A stretch of DNA of 64,000 nucleotides from Salirhabdus salicampi (GCF_024259515.1 NZ_JANBWE010000003.1:351440-415439); one strand, 5' to 3'. Counted from the stretch's first letter, positions 27,175 to 36,115 are shown. The notes: generated from the sequence alone by a model not told the origin. Translations and numbers: made by a program.

Positions 27175-28965
27175 ATGTTAACTACCGAGATGACATTTCT
27201 GCTCATCGTATTAACATGTATGTTTATCGCGTTACTAGCCGAGGTTGCTCGACCTGATGTCGTACTTTTGTCCACCTTACTCGTTCTCCTTATTTCGGGT
27301 GTTTTAACAGCTGAGGAGGCTTTTCGGGGCTTTTCTAATGAAGGGCTGGTAACGATTGGGTTTCTCTTTATCGTGGCAGGTGCTGTACAGAAAAGTGGGA
27401 TTGTAGATCGATTTGTTCAAGCTTGGTTGGTAAAAAGTCGAAGTGAACAAGGGGTGTTGTTTCGCTTTTTAACCCCTTTATCCTTTTTTTCAAGCTTCCT
27501 CAACAATACACCCATTGTTGTCACATTTACTCCTGTCTTACGAAAATGGTGCGAAAAGCATAATATTGCACCCTCTAAACTATTGATTCCATTGTCCTAT
27601 GTGACGACATTAGGTGGAACGATTACGTTAATTGGAACATCAACAAATCTTATCGTCCATGGAATGTTAATCGCCAATGGATACGATGGCTTTTCAATGT
27701 TTCAATTAGCCGTAATTGGTGTACCAATTACAATCGTAGGTATCCTATATATATCTGTCATCGGTTTTCGGTTGTTGCCAATCTATGAATCGGTTGAAAA
27801 ACAACGAAAGGAAGAGACGAAACAATATATCGCAGAATTAACGGTCGATGAATCCTTTCGTCACGTGAATAATAGTGTGAAAGATGCTGGGTTACGAGAT
27901 TTACAAGGTCTTTATTTAATTGAAATTATACGGAAAGAGGAAAAAATTTCTCCAGTAAAATCATCGACGTTGATTCAAGCAGGGGATCGGCTTATATTTA
28001 CTGGACTAATCTCAACCCTAGCGGAACTACAAACGAAAAAGGGGTTGACCGTTGAAACCGGTTCGGATTTGTCATTAGATGATTTGAGAAATGGCAATAC
28101 TGCCTTAGTAGAAGCGGTTGTGTCTCATCAATCGTCATTATTGGATCAAACCATTAAGGAAGCGAGGTTCCGTTCGAAGTTTGACGCAAGTATTGTTGCA
28201 GTTCACCGTAATAATGAACGAATTCAAAGCAAAATTGGTGATATAAAATTAAAACCGGGGGACACTTTGCTGTTGTTAGCCGGAACTGACTTTTTGCAAC
28301 AACATTATGAAGCGAAGGATTTTTATGTGCTTTCTCCATTAAACAAGCCAAAGCAAGTTGAAGGAAGTACGTGGAAAGGAATGTTATCACTATCTTTGTT
28401 TCTCATTATGATCATAGCTGTCATGTTCCATTTTGTCAGTATGGTCCAGGGAGCAGCTTTTGTTGTATTCCTTTTATTATTAACAAAAACGGTGTCCTTT
28501 GAGGAGATTAAAGGGTACATACAATTTCAAGTATTACTAACTATAGCAAGTGCCTTCGGAATAGGAATCGCTCTATCAAAAACCGGCTTGGCTCAAATGA
28601 TCGCCGATGCAATCTTATCGATTAGTATTCCATTAGGTACAATTGGAATTTTGACGATCCTGTATATTACGACGAATCTACTGACGGAAATGATAACGAA
28701 TAGTGCAGCTGCAGCTATCATGCTTCCGATTGCCCTCCAATTCGGGTATTCATTACAAATGGAACCAATAGGATTCGCGATGGTTATTGCCATTGCAGCT
28801 TCTGCTAGTTTTTTAACACCAATTGGTTATCAAACGAATTTAATCGTGTATGGCCCAGGTGGATATACATTTACGGACTATATCAAAGTCGGTTTACCAC
28901 TAACTTTATTAGTCATGGTTATGACGGTAACGATTGTAACGTTTGTAACATTGCAAGGAGGATAA
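27175..28965 (+). CDS. SLC13/DASS-type permease with two TrkA-C domains, probable sulfate transporter
   Basis: A 596-residue membrane protein. Two hydrophobic blocks (about residues 1-205 and 395-596) flank a cytoplasmic insert with two RCK/TrkA-C-like domains ([15 protein letters not shown] and [14 protein letters not shown] segments). The conserved SNT-like motifs of this family appear as [13 protein letters not shown] with [10 protein letters not shown] in the first half and [15 protein letters not shown] with [16 protein letters not shown] in the second. Its position between sat and cysC makes sulfate the likely substrate. The ATG lies just downstream of the sat stop. Confidence 0.88.
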   Translation: MLTTEMTFLLIVLTCMFIALLAEVARPDVVLLSTLLVLLISGVLTAEEAFRGFSNEGLVTIGFLFIVAGAVQKSGIVDRFVQAWLVKSRSEQGVLFRFLTPLSFFSSFLNNTPIVVTFTPVLRKWCEKHNIAPSKLLIPLSYVTTLGGTITLIGTSTNLIVHGMLIANGYDGFSMFQLAVIGVPITIVGILYISVIGFRLLPIYESVEKQRKEETKQYIAELTVDESFRHVNNSVKDAGLRDLQGLYLIEIIRKEEKISPVKSSTLIQAGDRLIFTGLISTLAELQTKKGLTVETGSDLSLDDLRNGNTALVEAVVSHQSSLLDQTIKEARFRSKFDASIVAVHRNNERIQSKIGDIKLKPGDTLLLLAGTDFLQQHYEAKDFYVLSPLNKPKQVEGSTWKGMLSLSLFLIMIIAVMFHFVSMVQGAAFVVFLLLLTKTVSFEEIKGYIQFQVLLTIASAFGIGIALSKTGLAQMIADAILSISIPLGTIGILTILYITTNLLTEMITNSAAAAIMLPIALQFGYSLQMEPIGFAMVIAIAASASFLTPIGYQTNLIVYGPGGYTFTDYIKVGLPLTLLVMVMTVTIVTFVTLQGG

Positions 28966-28969
28966 GACA

Positions 28970-29569
28970 ATGAGAGCAAAACATATAACATGGCACGAGT
29001 CAAAGGTTACGAAAGAAGATCGGCAACGTTTAAACGGCCATCAAAGCATGGTACTTTGGTTTACAGGTTTATCAGGTTCAGGTAAATCTACGTTATCGGT
29101 AGCCGTTGAAAAGGCGCTATTTGAGAAGGGGATGAGAACGTATCGTTTAGATGGTGATAACGTTCGTTACGGCTTAAACAATAATTTAGGTTTTAGTGCG
29201 GAAGATCGTTCTGAGAACATTCGCCGGGTCGGGGAAGTGTCGAAGTTGATGGTCGACGCAGGACTGATTACATTAACTGCCTTTATTTCTCCTTACCGTG
29301 AAGATCGAGAAAAGGTTCGACAACTATTTTCCGAAAGGGAATTTATTGAAGTGTATGTAAAATGTGATTTACGTATATGTGAACAGCGTGACCCGAAAGG
29401 TCTATACAAAAAAGCACGAGCAGGTAAGATTAAAGGTTTTACCGGAATTGATGATCCTTATGAAGCACCGGAAGATCCTGAGCTCATCATCGATACAGGG
29501 AAATTATCTCTACAGCAATCGGTCGAGACTATCATTCAACATTTGAGGAAAAATTATGACATTTCATAA
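28970..29569 (+). CDS. cysC: Adenylyl-sulfate kinase
   Basis: A 199-residue APS kinase producing PAPS. Walker [10 protein letters not shown] is near residues 33-41, then [18 protein letters not shown], the phosphate-acceptor loop [10 protein letters not shown], and [31 protein letters not shown] (listed in parts: [15 protein letters not shown] and [15 protein letters not shown]), all diagnostic. The ATG follows AAGGAGG at the end of the permease gene. PAPS can feed assimilation or sulfotransferases; a sulfotransferase gene is present in this window. Confidence 0.95.
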   Translation: MRAKHITWHESKVTKEDRQRLNGHQSMVLWFTGLSGSGKSTLSVAVEKALFEKGMRTYRLDGDNVRYGLNNNLGFSAEDRSENIRRVGEVSKLMVDAGLITLTAFISPYREDREKVRQLFSEREFIEVYVKCDLRICEQRDPKGLYKKARAGKIKGFTGIDDPYEAPEDPELIIDTGKLSLQQSVETIIQHLRKNYDIS

Positions 29570-29676
29570 AAATCGTCTTGTCGACCTATGAAAATAGTGC
29601 TACGCTATATGTAATAGAGATATAAATATAAAAAGCGTCATATAATTCCAAAAAAATACATACGCGTTCGATCGGG

Positions 29677-29727
29677 GATATTCTGTGTACTCATGGCTAC
29701 CATGGGTCAATAAGAATATCCTTTTTT
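29677..29727 (+). terminator. Terminator-like hairpin downstream of cysC
   Basis: GGATATTC 29677-29684 pairs with GAATATCC 29714-29721, followed by a T6 run; inside the loop CATGG/CCATG (29692-29704) forms a second hairpin. It could end the sat operon or act as an attenuator. Confidence 0.7.
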
Positions 29728-29743
29728 ATGTGCTGTTATTTAA

Positions 29744-29769
29744 AATAATATCCAAATTTGGATATTATT
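29744..29769. promoter_or_regulatory. Perfect 26-bp palindrome, candidate operator of the capsule operon
   Basis: Each 13-nt half reads AATAATATCCAAA / TTTGGATATTATT, symmetric about 29756/29757. It has no following T-run, lies about 115 nt upstream of the predicted capA promoter, and is a good dimeric-regulator site candidate. Confidence 0.5.
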
Positions 29770-29880
29770 GTAGAAAAGCTAAACGTTTCATGGTAATATG
29801 TACTCATGTCGAAAGATGTAGAAAAGTGCCAACTTTGGTATTTTTATGAAAGTAACCATCTATGAGACGAAGTGAATCCA

Positions 29881-29889
29881 TGCTATGAT
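29881..29889 (+). promoter_or_regulatory. Extended -10 promoter of capA/capB
   Basis: TGCTATGAT (TG at 29881, TATGAT 29884-29889) lies about 30 nt before the GGAGGTGG ribosome site of capA. No good -35 is visible, consistent with an extended -10 or activated promoter. Confidence 0.5.
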
Positions 29890-29930
29890 AGATAATAAAC
29901 AATATACATAGCGACTATGGAGGTGGCATC

Positions 29931-30683
29931 GTGGAAGAAACAATTTCCTTAAAGGAAATCTATGAAACGTTAAAGAAGCGCTTACTATTAATTTTATCAA
30001 TAACAGTTAGTGCCATAGTAATTAGTGCACTATTAAGCTACTTTGTGTTAACACCGATTTATCAAGCATCCTCTCAATTTTTAGTCAACCAGGAGAAGTC
30101 AGAATCCGATTTTCAATATAATGTAAATGACATACGGTCGAGCGTTGAATTAATTAATACATATAACGTTATTATTAAATCACCTGTGATTTTAGACCAA
30201 GTCATCGAACGTTTAAATGTCGATATGACTGTAAACGCACTCCAATCAAAAGTAACCGTTAATAGTGAACAAAATTCACAGGTTGTAAACATAGTGGTGC
30301 AAGATCCAAATCCTGAACTAGCAGTAGATTTATCGAATACAATTGTACAAGTGTTCCAATCTACTGTACCTGATTTAATGAATGTGAATAATGTTCATAT
30401 CTTAACGGAAGCAAAATATTCACCAAACCCATCCCCGATTAAACCGAAACCTACTTTAAATATAGCAATTGCGATGGTTCTCGGGTTAATGGTGGGAGTT
30501 GGACTTGCCTTTTTACTAGAGTATTTGGACAATACCGTAAAAACGGAAGACGATGTGGAAAAGAAACTGGGCTTACCTGTACTCGGTGTTGTTTCATCTA
30601 TTGAGGATGGAGATTACCGTCCATCTGCTAAGGGAAAGAAAATTCCAGTCATAGAGAAAAGGGGTGGAACTTTTGAGGCGTAG
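29931..30683 (+). CDS. capA: Capsule chain-length regulator / tyrosine kinase modulator (Wzz family)
   Basis: A 250-residue polysaccharide co-polymerase of the YwqC/YveK/CapA type. Two membrane helices (about residues 17-38 and 177-198) flank an extracytoplasmic Wzz domain; the proline-rich SPNPSPIKPKPTLN before the second helix is the family motif. The cytoplasmic tail (KTEDDVEKKLGLPVLGVV) should activate the separate kinase CapB, as in other Gram-positives. It starts at GTG after GGAGGTGG. The stop overlaps the kinase start region. Confidence 0.92.
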   Translation: MEETISLKEIYETLKKRLLLILSITVSAIVISALLSYFVLTPIYQASSQFLVNQEKSESDFQYNVNDIRSSVELINTYNVIIKSPVILDQVIERLNVDMTVNALQSKVTVNSEQNSQVVNIVVQDPNPELAVDLSNTIVQVFQSTVPDLMNVNNVHILTEAKYSPNPSPIKPKPTLNIAIAMVLGLMVGVGLAFLLEYLDNTVKTEDDVEKKLGLPVLGVVSSIEDGDYRPSAKGKKIPVIEKRGGTFEA

Positions 30684-31371
30684 TCGAAAGCAAAAGAAGG
30701 ATAAAAGTTCCCGTACCCTCGTTTCCCATATTAATAAGAAATCACCGATCTCAGAGCAATATCGGTCGGTCCGGACAAACATTCAATTTTCCGCGGTTGA
30801 TGAAGACTTGCAAACAATCGTCGTCACATCGGCCGGACCCGGAGAAGGAAAATCGATCACCTCTGCCAATGTGGGTGTTGTGTTCGCTCAGCAAGAGAAA
30901 AAGGTATTGTTAGTGGATACCGATCTACGGAAACCAACGGTGCACTATACCTTTCGGGTTGAGAACATCAGCGGATTAACCAATTATTTAATCGGAGATC
31001 AATCATTTGAACATATTATTACCGAGACGAAAGTTCCGAACATGGATGTCATTACGTGTGGGCCTATCCCACCGAACCCATCGGAAATCTTAAGCTCGAA
31101 ACGAATGGAACAGTTTATTCAAACAGCGAAAGAACATTATGACTTGATCATTTTTGATACACCGCCAGTGTTAGCTGTTACCGACTCAACGATTGTGTCC
31201 AACTTATGTGATGGCGTTTTACTCGTCATTCGGAGTAAAAAGACAGAATTCGAAGCTGCGCAAAAGGCAAAGGATCAATTGGAACACGTCAATGCGAAAA
31301 TGCTAGGGGTCGTATTAAACGATCGGGAACAGAAGGAAAGCAACTACTATTACTATTACGGCAACCGGTAA
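30673..31371 (+). CDS. capB: Bacterial tyrosine kinase of capsule synthesis (BY-kinase)
   Basis: A 232-residue CpsD/CapB/YwqD-family kinase. Walker A SAGPGEGKS, Walker A' VLLVDTDLRKPT and Walker B LIIFDTPPVLAV are in order, and the C-terminal tyrosine cluster NYYYYYGNR is the autophosphorylation tail. SEQYRSVRTNIQFS is the conserved N-terminal oligomerisation motif. TTG 30673 is preferred (AAGGGGTGG at normal spacing); an in-frame GTG at 30664 is the alternative. It overlaps capA by 11 nt. A terminator follows, so capC and the downstream locus may depend on another promoter or on readthrough. Confidence 0.93.
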   Translation: MRRSRKQKKDKSSRTLVSHINKKSPISEQYRSVRTNIQFSAVDEDLQTIVVTSAGPGEGKSITSANVGVVFAQQEKKVLLVDTDLRKPTVHYTFRVENISGLTNYLIGDQSFEHIITETKVPNMDVITCGPIPPNPSEILSSKRMEQFIQTAKEHYDLIIFDTPPVLAVTDSTIVSNLCDGVLLVIRSKKTEFEAAQKAKDQLEHVNAKMLGVVLNDREQKESNYYYYYGNR

Positions 31372-31375
31372 ACGT

Positions 31376-31416
31376 AAAAAAACCATAATTAACCTGTTTT
31401 GATTATGGTTTTTTTA
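31376..31416 (+). terminator. Intrinsic terminator between capB and capC
   Basis: AACCATAAT 31381-31389 pairs with ATTATGGTT 31402-31410, flanked by A-rich and T-rich tracts. It is one of two terminators inside the capsule locus upstream of capD. Confidence 0.8.
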
Positions 31417-31490
31417 TACCAAAAAACAAGGTATAAAGACTTAGTTGGAGAATAATATATTGTAGTATGAATAGATTATGAATTGTTATC

Positions 31491-31508
31491 CCTTACCAAT
31501 TGATAAGG
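31491..31508. promoter_or_regulatory. Imperfect 18-bp palindrome upstream of capC
   Basis: CCTTACCAATTGATAAGG is symmetric at eight of nine pairs. It lies in the capB-capC gap near A/T-rich promoter-like sequence, and may be a regulator site. No confident -35/-10 pair was chosen. Confidence 0.3.
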
Positions 31509-31615
31509 AATGAGTAACGGTAAAATGTATAAATTATGCTAGTATATAAAACTATTACTTACATAGTAATGAATAGAGGAAGACAAGCTTAAATACGCTG
31601 AAAGGTGGTGTTCCT

Positions 31616-32380
31616 TTGATTGATATTCATTGTCATATTATCCCGAAGGTAGATGACGGACCTTCATCTGTAACCGAAAGTCTTAAAATGGCAAAATTGG
31701 CAGTCGAGGAAGGGATCCATACGATTGTGGCCACGCCACATCATTTAGATGGGCAGTATATTAATAATCGTGATGTCATAGTACCTGCTGTGCAAAGTTT
31801 AAATGAAGCATTACAGGCGGAACAGATCCCGTTGAAGGTATTGCCTGGACAGGAGCCTCGAGTAAATGGCGATATGTTGGCGAGATTGGAAAAGGGAGAA
31901 CTTATTCCGTTAAACGGAACAAAATATGTGTTTGTTGAATTTCCCCACGGACATGTACCCCGCTATGCGAACCAGCTCTTGTTTGATGTTCAAGTCGCAG
32001 GATATAAACCGATTATTGTTCATCCGGAACGGAATAGCGCTCTTGTGCAAAGTCCAGACTTGTTGTATTCATTCGTGAAAAACGGAGCCTTAACCCAAGT
32101 GACAGCGGCAAGTGTTTGTGGGAAGTTTGGCAAGAAGATACAGAAGTTCACCCTGGATGTCATCGACAACAATTTAACCCACTTTGTTGCTTCAGATGCC
32201 CACAATACGAAATCACGGCTGTTTCATATGCGTGAAGCGTACGATGTGATTGAAAAACGGTTCGGCAACCAAATGGTGTACGAGTTTACGGAAAATGCGG
32301 AGCTCTTAATTGAAGGAAACGTAATTGTCGGTGATCAACCACATCGACTGAAGAAGAAAAAGTTTTTAGGTCTTATATAA
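31616..32380 (+). CDS. capC: Manganese-dependent tyrosine-protein phosphatase (PHP family)
   Basis: A 254-residue CpsB/CapC/YwqE phosphatase that dephosphorylates the CapB tyrosine tail. The metal motifs are DIHCHIIPKVDDG at residues 3-15, ATPHH near 41, GQEPRVNGD, VHPERN near 141 and SDAHN near 193, the full PHP set. It starts at TTG with AAAGGTGG upstream. With capA and capB it forms the phosphoregulatory triad of Gram-positive capsule loci. It lies directly upstream of a structured RNA leader. Confidence 0.94.
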   Translation: MIDIHCHIIPKVDDGPSSVTESLKMAKLAVEEGIHTIVATPHHLDGQYINNRDVIVPAVQSLNEALQAEQIPLKVLPGQEPRVNGDMLARLEKGELIPLNGTKYVFVEFPHGHVPRYANQLLFDVQVAGYKPIIVHPERNSALVQSPDLLYSFVKNGALTQVTAASVCGKFGKKIQKFTLDVIDNNLTHFVASDAHNTKSRLFHMREAYDVIEKRFGNQMVYEFTENAELLIEGNVIVGDQPHRLKKKKFLGLI

Positions 32381-32443
32381 AAAGAGAGACATACATAAAA
32401 AGCGTCTAGTAGTTTGAAAGAAGAAATATAGAAACAATTCGAA

Positions 32444-32529
32444 ACCAAAATGATCGAGGAGACAAAATAGAGACCAGTGTAGGATAAAGCGCCTATGCTT
32501 AGTTGTAATGTCATTTTGGTAATGTCTCC
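32444..32529 (+). ncRNA. Pseudoknot-capable RNA segment upstream of the EAR-like element
   Basis: Two interleaved perfect pairings: ACCAAAATGA 32444-32453 with TCATTTTGGT 32511-32520 (10 bp) and GGAGACA 32458-32464 with TGTCTCC 32523-32529 (7 bp). The order A-B-A'-B' is that of an H-type pseudoknot or of two alternative hairpins. A small TAGG/CCTA hairpin lies in the middle. There is no ORF here. Confidence 0.6.
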
Positions 32530-32540
32530 TAACCAATATC

Positions 32541-32632
32541 AATGGGGGCACTCGGTTACTTCGTGGGTGTAAGATGTCACCTTAGACGCCTGTCGTCAAG
32601 GGAGTAGTGTGAGGTCGGGTTTGATGCCCATG
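32541..32632 (+). ncRNA. Candidate eps-associated RNA (EAR / epsC RNA) antitermination element
   Basis: A compact structured segment between capC and an EpsC/CapD homologue. A closing stem pairs ATGGGGGCA near 32542-32550 with TGATGCCCAT near 32622-32631; inside are CACTC/GGGTG (32549-32570) and GACG/CGTC hairpins. In Bacillales the EAR element lies before epsC homologues in biofilm and capsule operons and lets RNA polymerase read through distant terminators (established for Bacillus subtilis eps). A strong terminator lies immediately downstream, as that model needs. Assignment rests on position and structure recalled from the family, not a covariance search. Confidence 0.7.
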
Positions 32633-32669
32633 TTTTTATATTTATGATTTTATATAAAAAACCAAAATG

Positions 32670-32717
32670 CTCAACGAAAGGACATTTATTACAGTGTCTT
32701 TCCGTTGAGTATTTTTA
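32670..32717 (+). terminator. Intrinsic terminator between the EAR-like RNA and capD
   Basis: CTCAACG 32670-32676 pairs with CGTTGAG 32703-32709, with a further partly paired AAAGGACA/TGTCTTT inner stem, followed by TATTTTTATT. It would block all downstream capsule genes unless read through. Confidence 0.85.
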
Positions 32718-32741
32718 TTGGGGGAAAATTGGGGGATATTT

Positions 32742-32924
32742 ATGCAAATGTATAAAGAAAGTAAAGGGCAAAACATAGAACACCACGCAGATGTGGAATT
32801 ACCGAAGTCGATCAAAAAAGCATTGCGGTACATAAAGCAAGACGCACCGATTGAAAAAGTCCATAAAATTGAGAAGGCTCTCGGTTTAGCCATCAAACAA
32901 CGATTGAAAAGGATCGAAAAATAA
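32742..32924 (+). CDS. Small basic protein (60 residues), function unknown
   Basis: Start MQMYKESKGQNIEHHADVEL, then a helix-rich basic C-terminus (KALRYIKQDAPIEKVHKIEK and LGLAIKQRLKRIEK). The start is chosen at ATG 32742 after GGGGGAT; the open frame extends upstream to 32718 inside the terminator. It lies just after the terminator and 26 nt before capD. No signal peptide or membrane segment is seen. Charged amphipathic helices suggest a protein- or nucleic-acid-binding role, but the family is not recognised. Confidence 0.6.
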   Translation: MQMYKESKGQNIEHHADVELPKSIKKALRYIKQDAPIEKVHKIEKALGLAIKQRLKRIEK

Positions 32925-32950
32925 AAACCTTATAGAAAGGAGGAAATAAA

Positions 32951-34774
32951 ATGACTTATCGAACACGATTATTTCTATTAGTCCTGCTAGACTCATTGAT
33001 TATTAGTACAGCAATTTTTGTTTCTGTTTGGTTCTTATACCCATATGCAATTGTGACCGAATTCCATATAGTAGCGTTTAGTGCAGTCGCGTTGTTAGTA
33101 TTTCATCATGTATTTGCCATTCGCTATAAACTATATAAAAAAGTGTGGGCATATGCGAGTGTAGGGGAGCTTGTTGCGATTGTGAAAGCTGTAACACTAT
33201 CTATTTTGGCAGCTGGACTTATTTTATTTTTATTAAATGATTATTCGCTTTCACGTCGCGCTTTAATCATTACGTGGTTGTTACACATCTTGTTCATCGG
33301 TGGCTCAAGATTTATGTGGAGAATTGTTCGTGATCGCTATATAACAGCGAAAGATCAACAAAAACGTACGCTAATTGTCGGAGCTGGTGCAGCAGGAGCG
33401 ATGATCACGAGACAGTTGAAAAACGAACAGCAACATGTCGAATTAAAGCCAGTTGCACTTGTAGATGATAATCGATCATTACATAATATGGACATTTTTG
33501 ATGTACCTGTTGTTGGAGCGGTAGACGATATCCCATCGATCGTCCAAGAACAACAGATTGAACATATCGTCATTGCGATTCCTTCATTACAAAATGGGGC
33601 GTTAAAACGAATTGTGAACATTTGTAATGACACAAATGCAAAAGTACAAATGATACCGAAGATTGAAGATTTAATGACCGGGAAAGTGTCCGTCAACCAT
33701 TTACGGGAAGTGGAAGTGGAAGATGTCTTAGGAAGAGAACCGGTCGAGTTAGATATTAATGCGATTTCCAAATATGTAACAGAAAACACCGTGATGGTCA
33801 CCGGGGCAGGTGGTTCCATCGGGTCAGAAATTTGTCGGCAATTAATGAAATTTAATCCCCGCAAAATCTTGTTAGTCGGTCACGGTGAGAACAGTATCTA
33901 TACGATTGATATGGAACTTAACGAACAATATCGAGATCAAGGCATTGAAATTGTGCCCATTATCGCAGACGTGCAAGATCGGGAACGGATATTTGAAATT
34001 GTGGAAGAGCATCGCCCAGGAATTATTTATCATGCGGCAGCCCATAAGCATGTTCCACTGATGGAATATAACCCACATGAAGCGGTGAAAAACAATGTGA
34101 TGGGCACGAAAAATGTAGCGGAAGCAGCAGATACGTTTGGAGTAGAAACCTTTGTCCTCGTTTCGACGGATAAAGCGGTCAACCCGACGAACGTCATGGG
34201 GGCAACGAAACGGGTTGCGGAGATGGTCATTCAAGATTTAAACCCACGAAGCAAAACGAAGTTCGTTGCAGTTAGATTCGGGAATGTACTCGGAAGTCGG
34301 GGAAGTGTCATTCCGTTATTTAAAAAGCAAATTGCCAAAGGTGGACCGGTTACGGTCACCCATCCGGATATGACACGCTATTTTATGACGATTCCCGAAG
34401 CGTCCCGTCTCGTCATTCAGGCGGGAACGCTTGCAAAAGGTGGAGAAATCTTTGTCCTTGATATGGGCGAACCGGTAAAAGTAGTGGATCTCGCAAAAAA
34501 TTTAATTAAACTTTCTGGTTATACAGAAGAGGAAATACCGATCGAATTCACAGGCATTCGCCCAGGGGAAAAGATGTATGAAGAACTGTTAAACGAAAAC
34601 GAAGTCTTTCCTGGCCAAGTGTTTGAAAAAATTTATGTTGGCCGGACCGTTGATGTGAACACAAATAAATTGATATCCCTGATCAAAAGTTTCCACAACC
34701 ATTCTGATGATGTACTTAGGGAAAAGTTAATGGAAATCGTGTTTGAAAAACGAGAAATGGCAGCTGTAAAGTAA
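32951..34774 (+). CDS. capD: Membrane-bound UDP-GlcNAc 4,6-dehydratase (CapD/EpsC/PglF family)
   Basis: A 607-residue protein. Four N-terminal membrane helices (to about residue 120) are followed by a first Rossmann region (VGAGAAGAMITRQL near 143) and the catalytic SDR domain from VTGAGGSIGSEICRQ near 283. The catalytic region STDKAVNPTNVMGATKR near 405 has Met in place of the usual Tyr of Tyr-x3-Lys, as in PglF-type enzymes. It should convert UDP-GlcNAc to the 4-keto-6-deoxy sugar used by the aminotransferase PglE next in line, the first step to UDP-di-N-acetylbacillosamine. A ribosome site AAAGGAGG precedes the ATG. Confidence 0.92.
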   Translation: MTYRTRLFLLVLLDSLIISTAIFVSVWFLYPYAIVTEFHIVAFSAVALLVFHHVFAIRYKLYKKVWAYASVGELVAIVKAVTLSILAAGLILFLLNDYSLSRRALIITWLLHILFIGGSRFMWRIVRDRYITAKDQQKRTLIVGAGAAGAMITRQLKNEQQHVELKPVALVDDNRSLHNMDIFDVPVVGAVDDIPSIVQEQQIEHIVIAIPSLQNGALKRIVNICNDTNAKVQMIPKIEDLMTGKVSVNHLREVEVEDVLGREPVELDINAISKYVTENTVMVTGAGGSIGSEICRQLMKFNPRKILLVGHGENSIYTIDMELNEQYRDQGIEIVPIIADVQDRERIFEIVEEHRPGIIYHAAAHKHVPLMEYNPHEAVKNNVMGTKNVAEAADTFGVETFVLVSTDKAVNPTNVMGATKRVAEMVIQDLNPRSKTKFVAVRFGNVLGSRGSVIPLFKKQIAKGGPVTVTHPDMTRYFMTIPEASRLVIQAGTLAKGGEIFVLDMGEPVKVVDLAKNLIKLSGYTEEEIPIEFTGIRPGEKMYEELLNENEVFPGQVFEKIYVGRTVDVNTNKLISLIKSFHNHSDDVLREKLMEIVFEKREMAAVK

Positions 34775-34782
34775 GGTTTAAC

Positions 34783-34858
34783 AAACAAGATGAGAAAGCC
34801 GAGTTGAAGGAATAGATAAAAGAGTAGATATGTTACTAAAAACTCGGCTTTCTTGTTT
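34783..34858 (+). terminator. Inverted repeat after capD, possible partial terminator
   Basis: GAAAGCCGAGTT (about 34793-34805) pairs with AACTCGGCTTTC (34841-34852), extendable by AAACAA/TTGTTT outside, with a loop of about 35 nt and a short T-rich tail. The loop is long for a classical terminator; it may be another readthrough point. Confidence 0.5.
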
Positions 34859-34984
34859 ACTATGGGTATAGAAAACAAATTAATTTTAGTGGTTTAGTAG
34901 TTGGTTGGAATAGATATAAAGTAGATTCCGATTAAGTCCTAATCTACTAATGAATAACCTTAACTAAGGAAGGAAGACATAAAG

Positions 34985-36115
34985 ATGGAGAAAACAAAAG
35001 CGAAAGAGAGAATCTTTCTTTCATCACCACATATGAGTGATGAAGGTTATGAAATGCAATATATAAAGGCAGCTTTTGATACAAACTGGATTGCACCCCT
35101 TGGTGAAAACGTAAATGGATTTGAAAGAGAGCTCGCTGAGATGGTTGGTTCTAAAGCTGCTGCAGCACTGTCTTCAGGAACAGCTGCTATTCATCTAGCT
35201 CTTAAAGCGGCGGGGGTCGGGGAAGGGGATATTGTATTCTGTCCAACACTAACTTTCTCAGCTACTGCAAATCCAATCATCTATCAAAATGCTATCCCTG
35301 TATTTATCGATAGTGATTATGAAACTTGGAATATGAGCCCAAAAGCATTAGAAGAAGCGTTTGAGAAATATCCTGCAGTAAAGGCAGTCATTGTTGTTCA
35401 TTTATATGGCTTATCTGCTGATATGGATAAGATCATGGAAATTTGCAAGAAACATAATGTTGCGGTAATAGAAGATGCTGCTGAGTCTTTAGGTACTTAC
35501 TATAAAGGTAAGCATACAGGGACTTTTGGAGATTATGGCATCTTCTCTTTTAATGGAAATAAGATTATCACTACTTCTGGTGGAGGTATGCTTGTTTCTA
35601 ATAATGAAGAGAGAATTGCTAAGGCCAGATTTTGGGCCACTCAATCCCGAGATCAAGCAAGGCACTATCAACATAGTGAATTAGGATTTAATTATCGTAT
35701 GAGTAATGTTGTTGCTGGGGTTGGCAGAGGGCAGCTTAAGGTGTTAGATCAGAGAGTTGAGAAGAAAAGATATATTTTTGAGTTTTATAAAAGTGAACTT
35801 GGTGGACTTGAGGGTGTGAAGTTCATGCCAAGCAATGAATGGGATGAACCGAATTATTGGTTAAGCTCGATAGTATTGACTGGTAAAGTTAGACCTCTTG
35901 ATATATTTGATGCATTAGAAACTGAGAATATTGAGTCAAGGCCGGTTTGGAAACCGATGCATTTGCAGCCTTTCTTTGAGAAGTATGATTTTGTGGGTGA
36001 AGGAATATCGGAAGTGTTGTTTGAGAATGGGGTTTGTTTGCCGTCTGATACGAAGATGACGGATGAGGACCTAAAAAGAGTAGTAAAGATTATTAAGGGG
36101 TTGTGGATAAAATAA
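34985..36115 (+). CDS. pglE: UDP-4-keto-6-deoxy-GlcNAc aminotransferase (DegT/DnrJ/EryC1/StrS family)
   Basis: A 376-residue PLP enzyme. The cofactor lysine is in SFNGNKIITTSGGGML near residue 190, preceded by AVIEDAAESLGTYYKG; SSGTAAIHLALKAAGVG binds the PLP phosphate. It resembles PglE, which aminates C4 of UDP-4-keto-6-deoxy-GlcNAc. Position between a CapD-type dehydratase and PglC/PglD homologues supports this strongly. The stop overlaps the next start as TAATG. Confidence 0.9.
   Translation: MEKTKAKERIFLSSPHMSDEGYEMQYIKAAFDTNWIAPLGENVNGFERELAEMVGSKAAAALSSGTAAIHLALKAAGVGEGDIVFCPTLTFSATANPIIYQNAIPVFIDSDYETWNMSPKALEEAFEKYPAVKAVIVVHLYGLSADMDKIMEICKKHNVAVIEDAAESLGTYYKGKHTGTFGDYGIFSFNGNKIITTSGGGMLVSNNEERIAKARFWATQSRDQARHYQHSELGFNYRMSNVVAGVGRGQLKVLDQRVEKKRYIFEFYKSELGGLEGVKFMPSNEWDEPNYWLSSIVLTGKVRPLDIFDALETENIESRPVWKPMHLQPFFEKYDFVGEGISEVLFENGVCLPSDTKMTDEDLKRVVKIIKGLWIK

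Larger units (their letters stand above)
29570..29930. other. Intergenic region between cysC and the capsule locus
   Basis: 361 bp without a credible ORF. It holds a terminator-like hairpin with an inner hairpin, a perfect 26-bp palindrome and an extended -10 promoter, each listed separately. Confidence 0.75.

Noticed and set aside
34985..36115. PseC assignment for this aminotransferase
   Set aside because: It has the GNKIIT cofactor motif and sits beside PglC/PglD homologues; the gene at 50017 has the PseC-type HPVKHIT motif.
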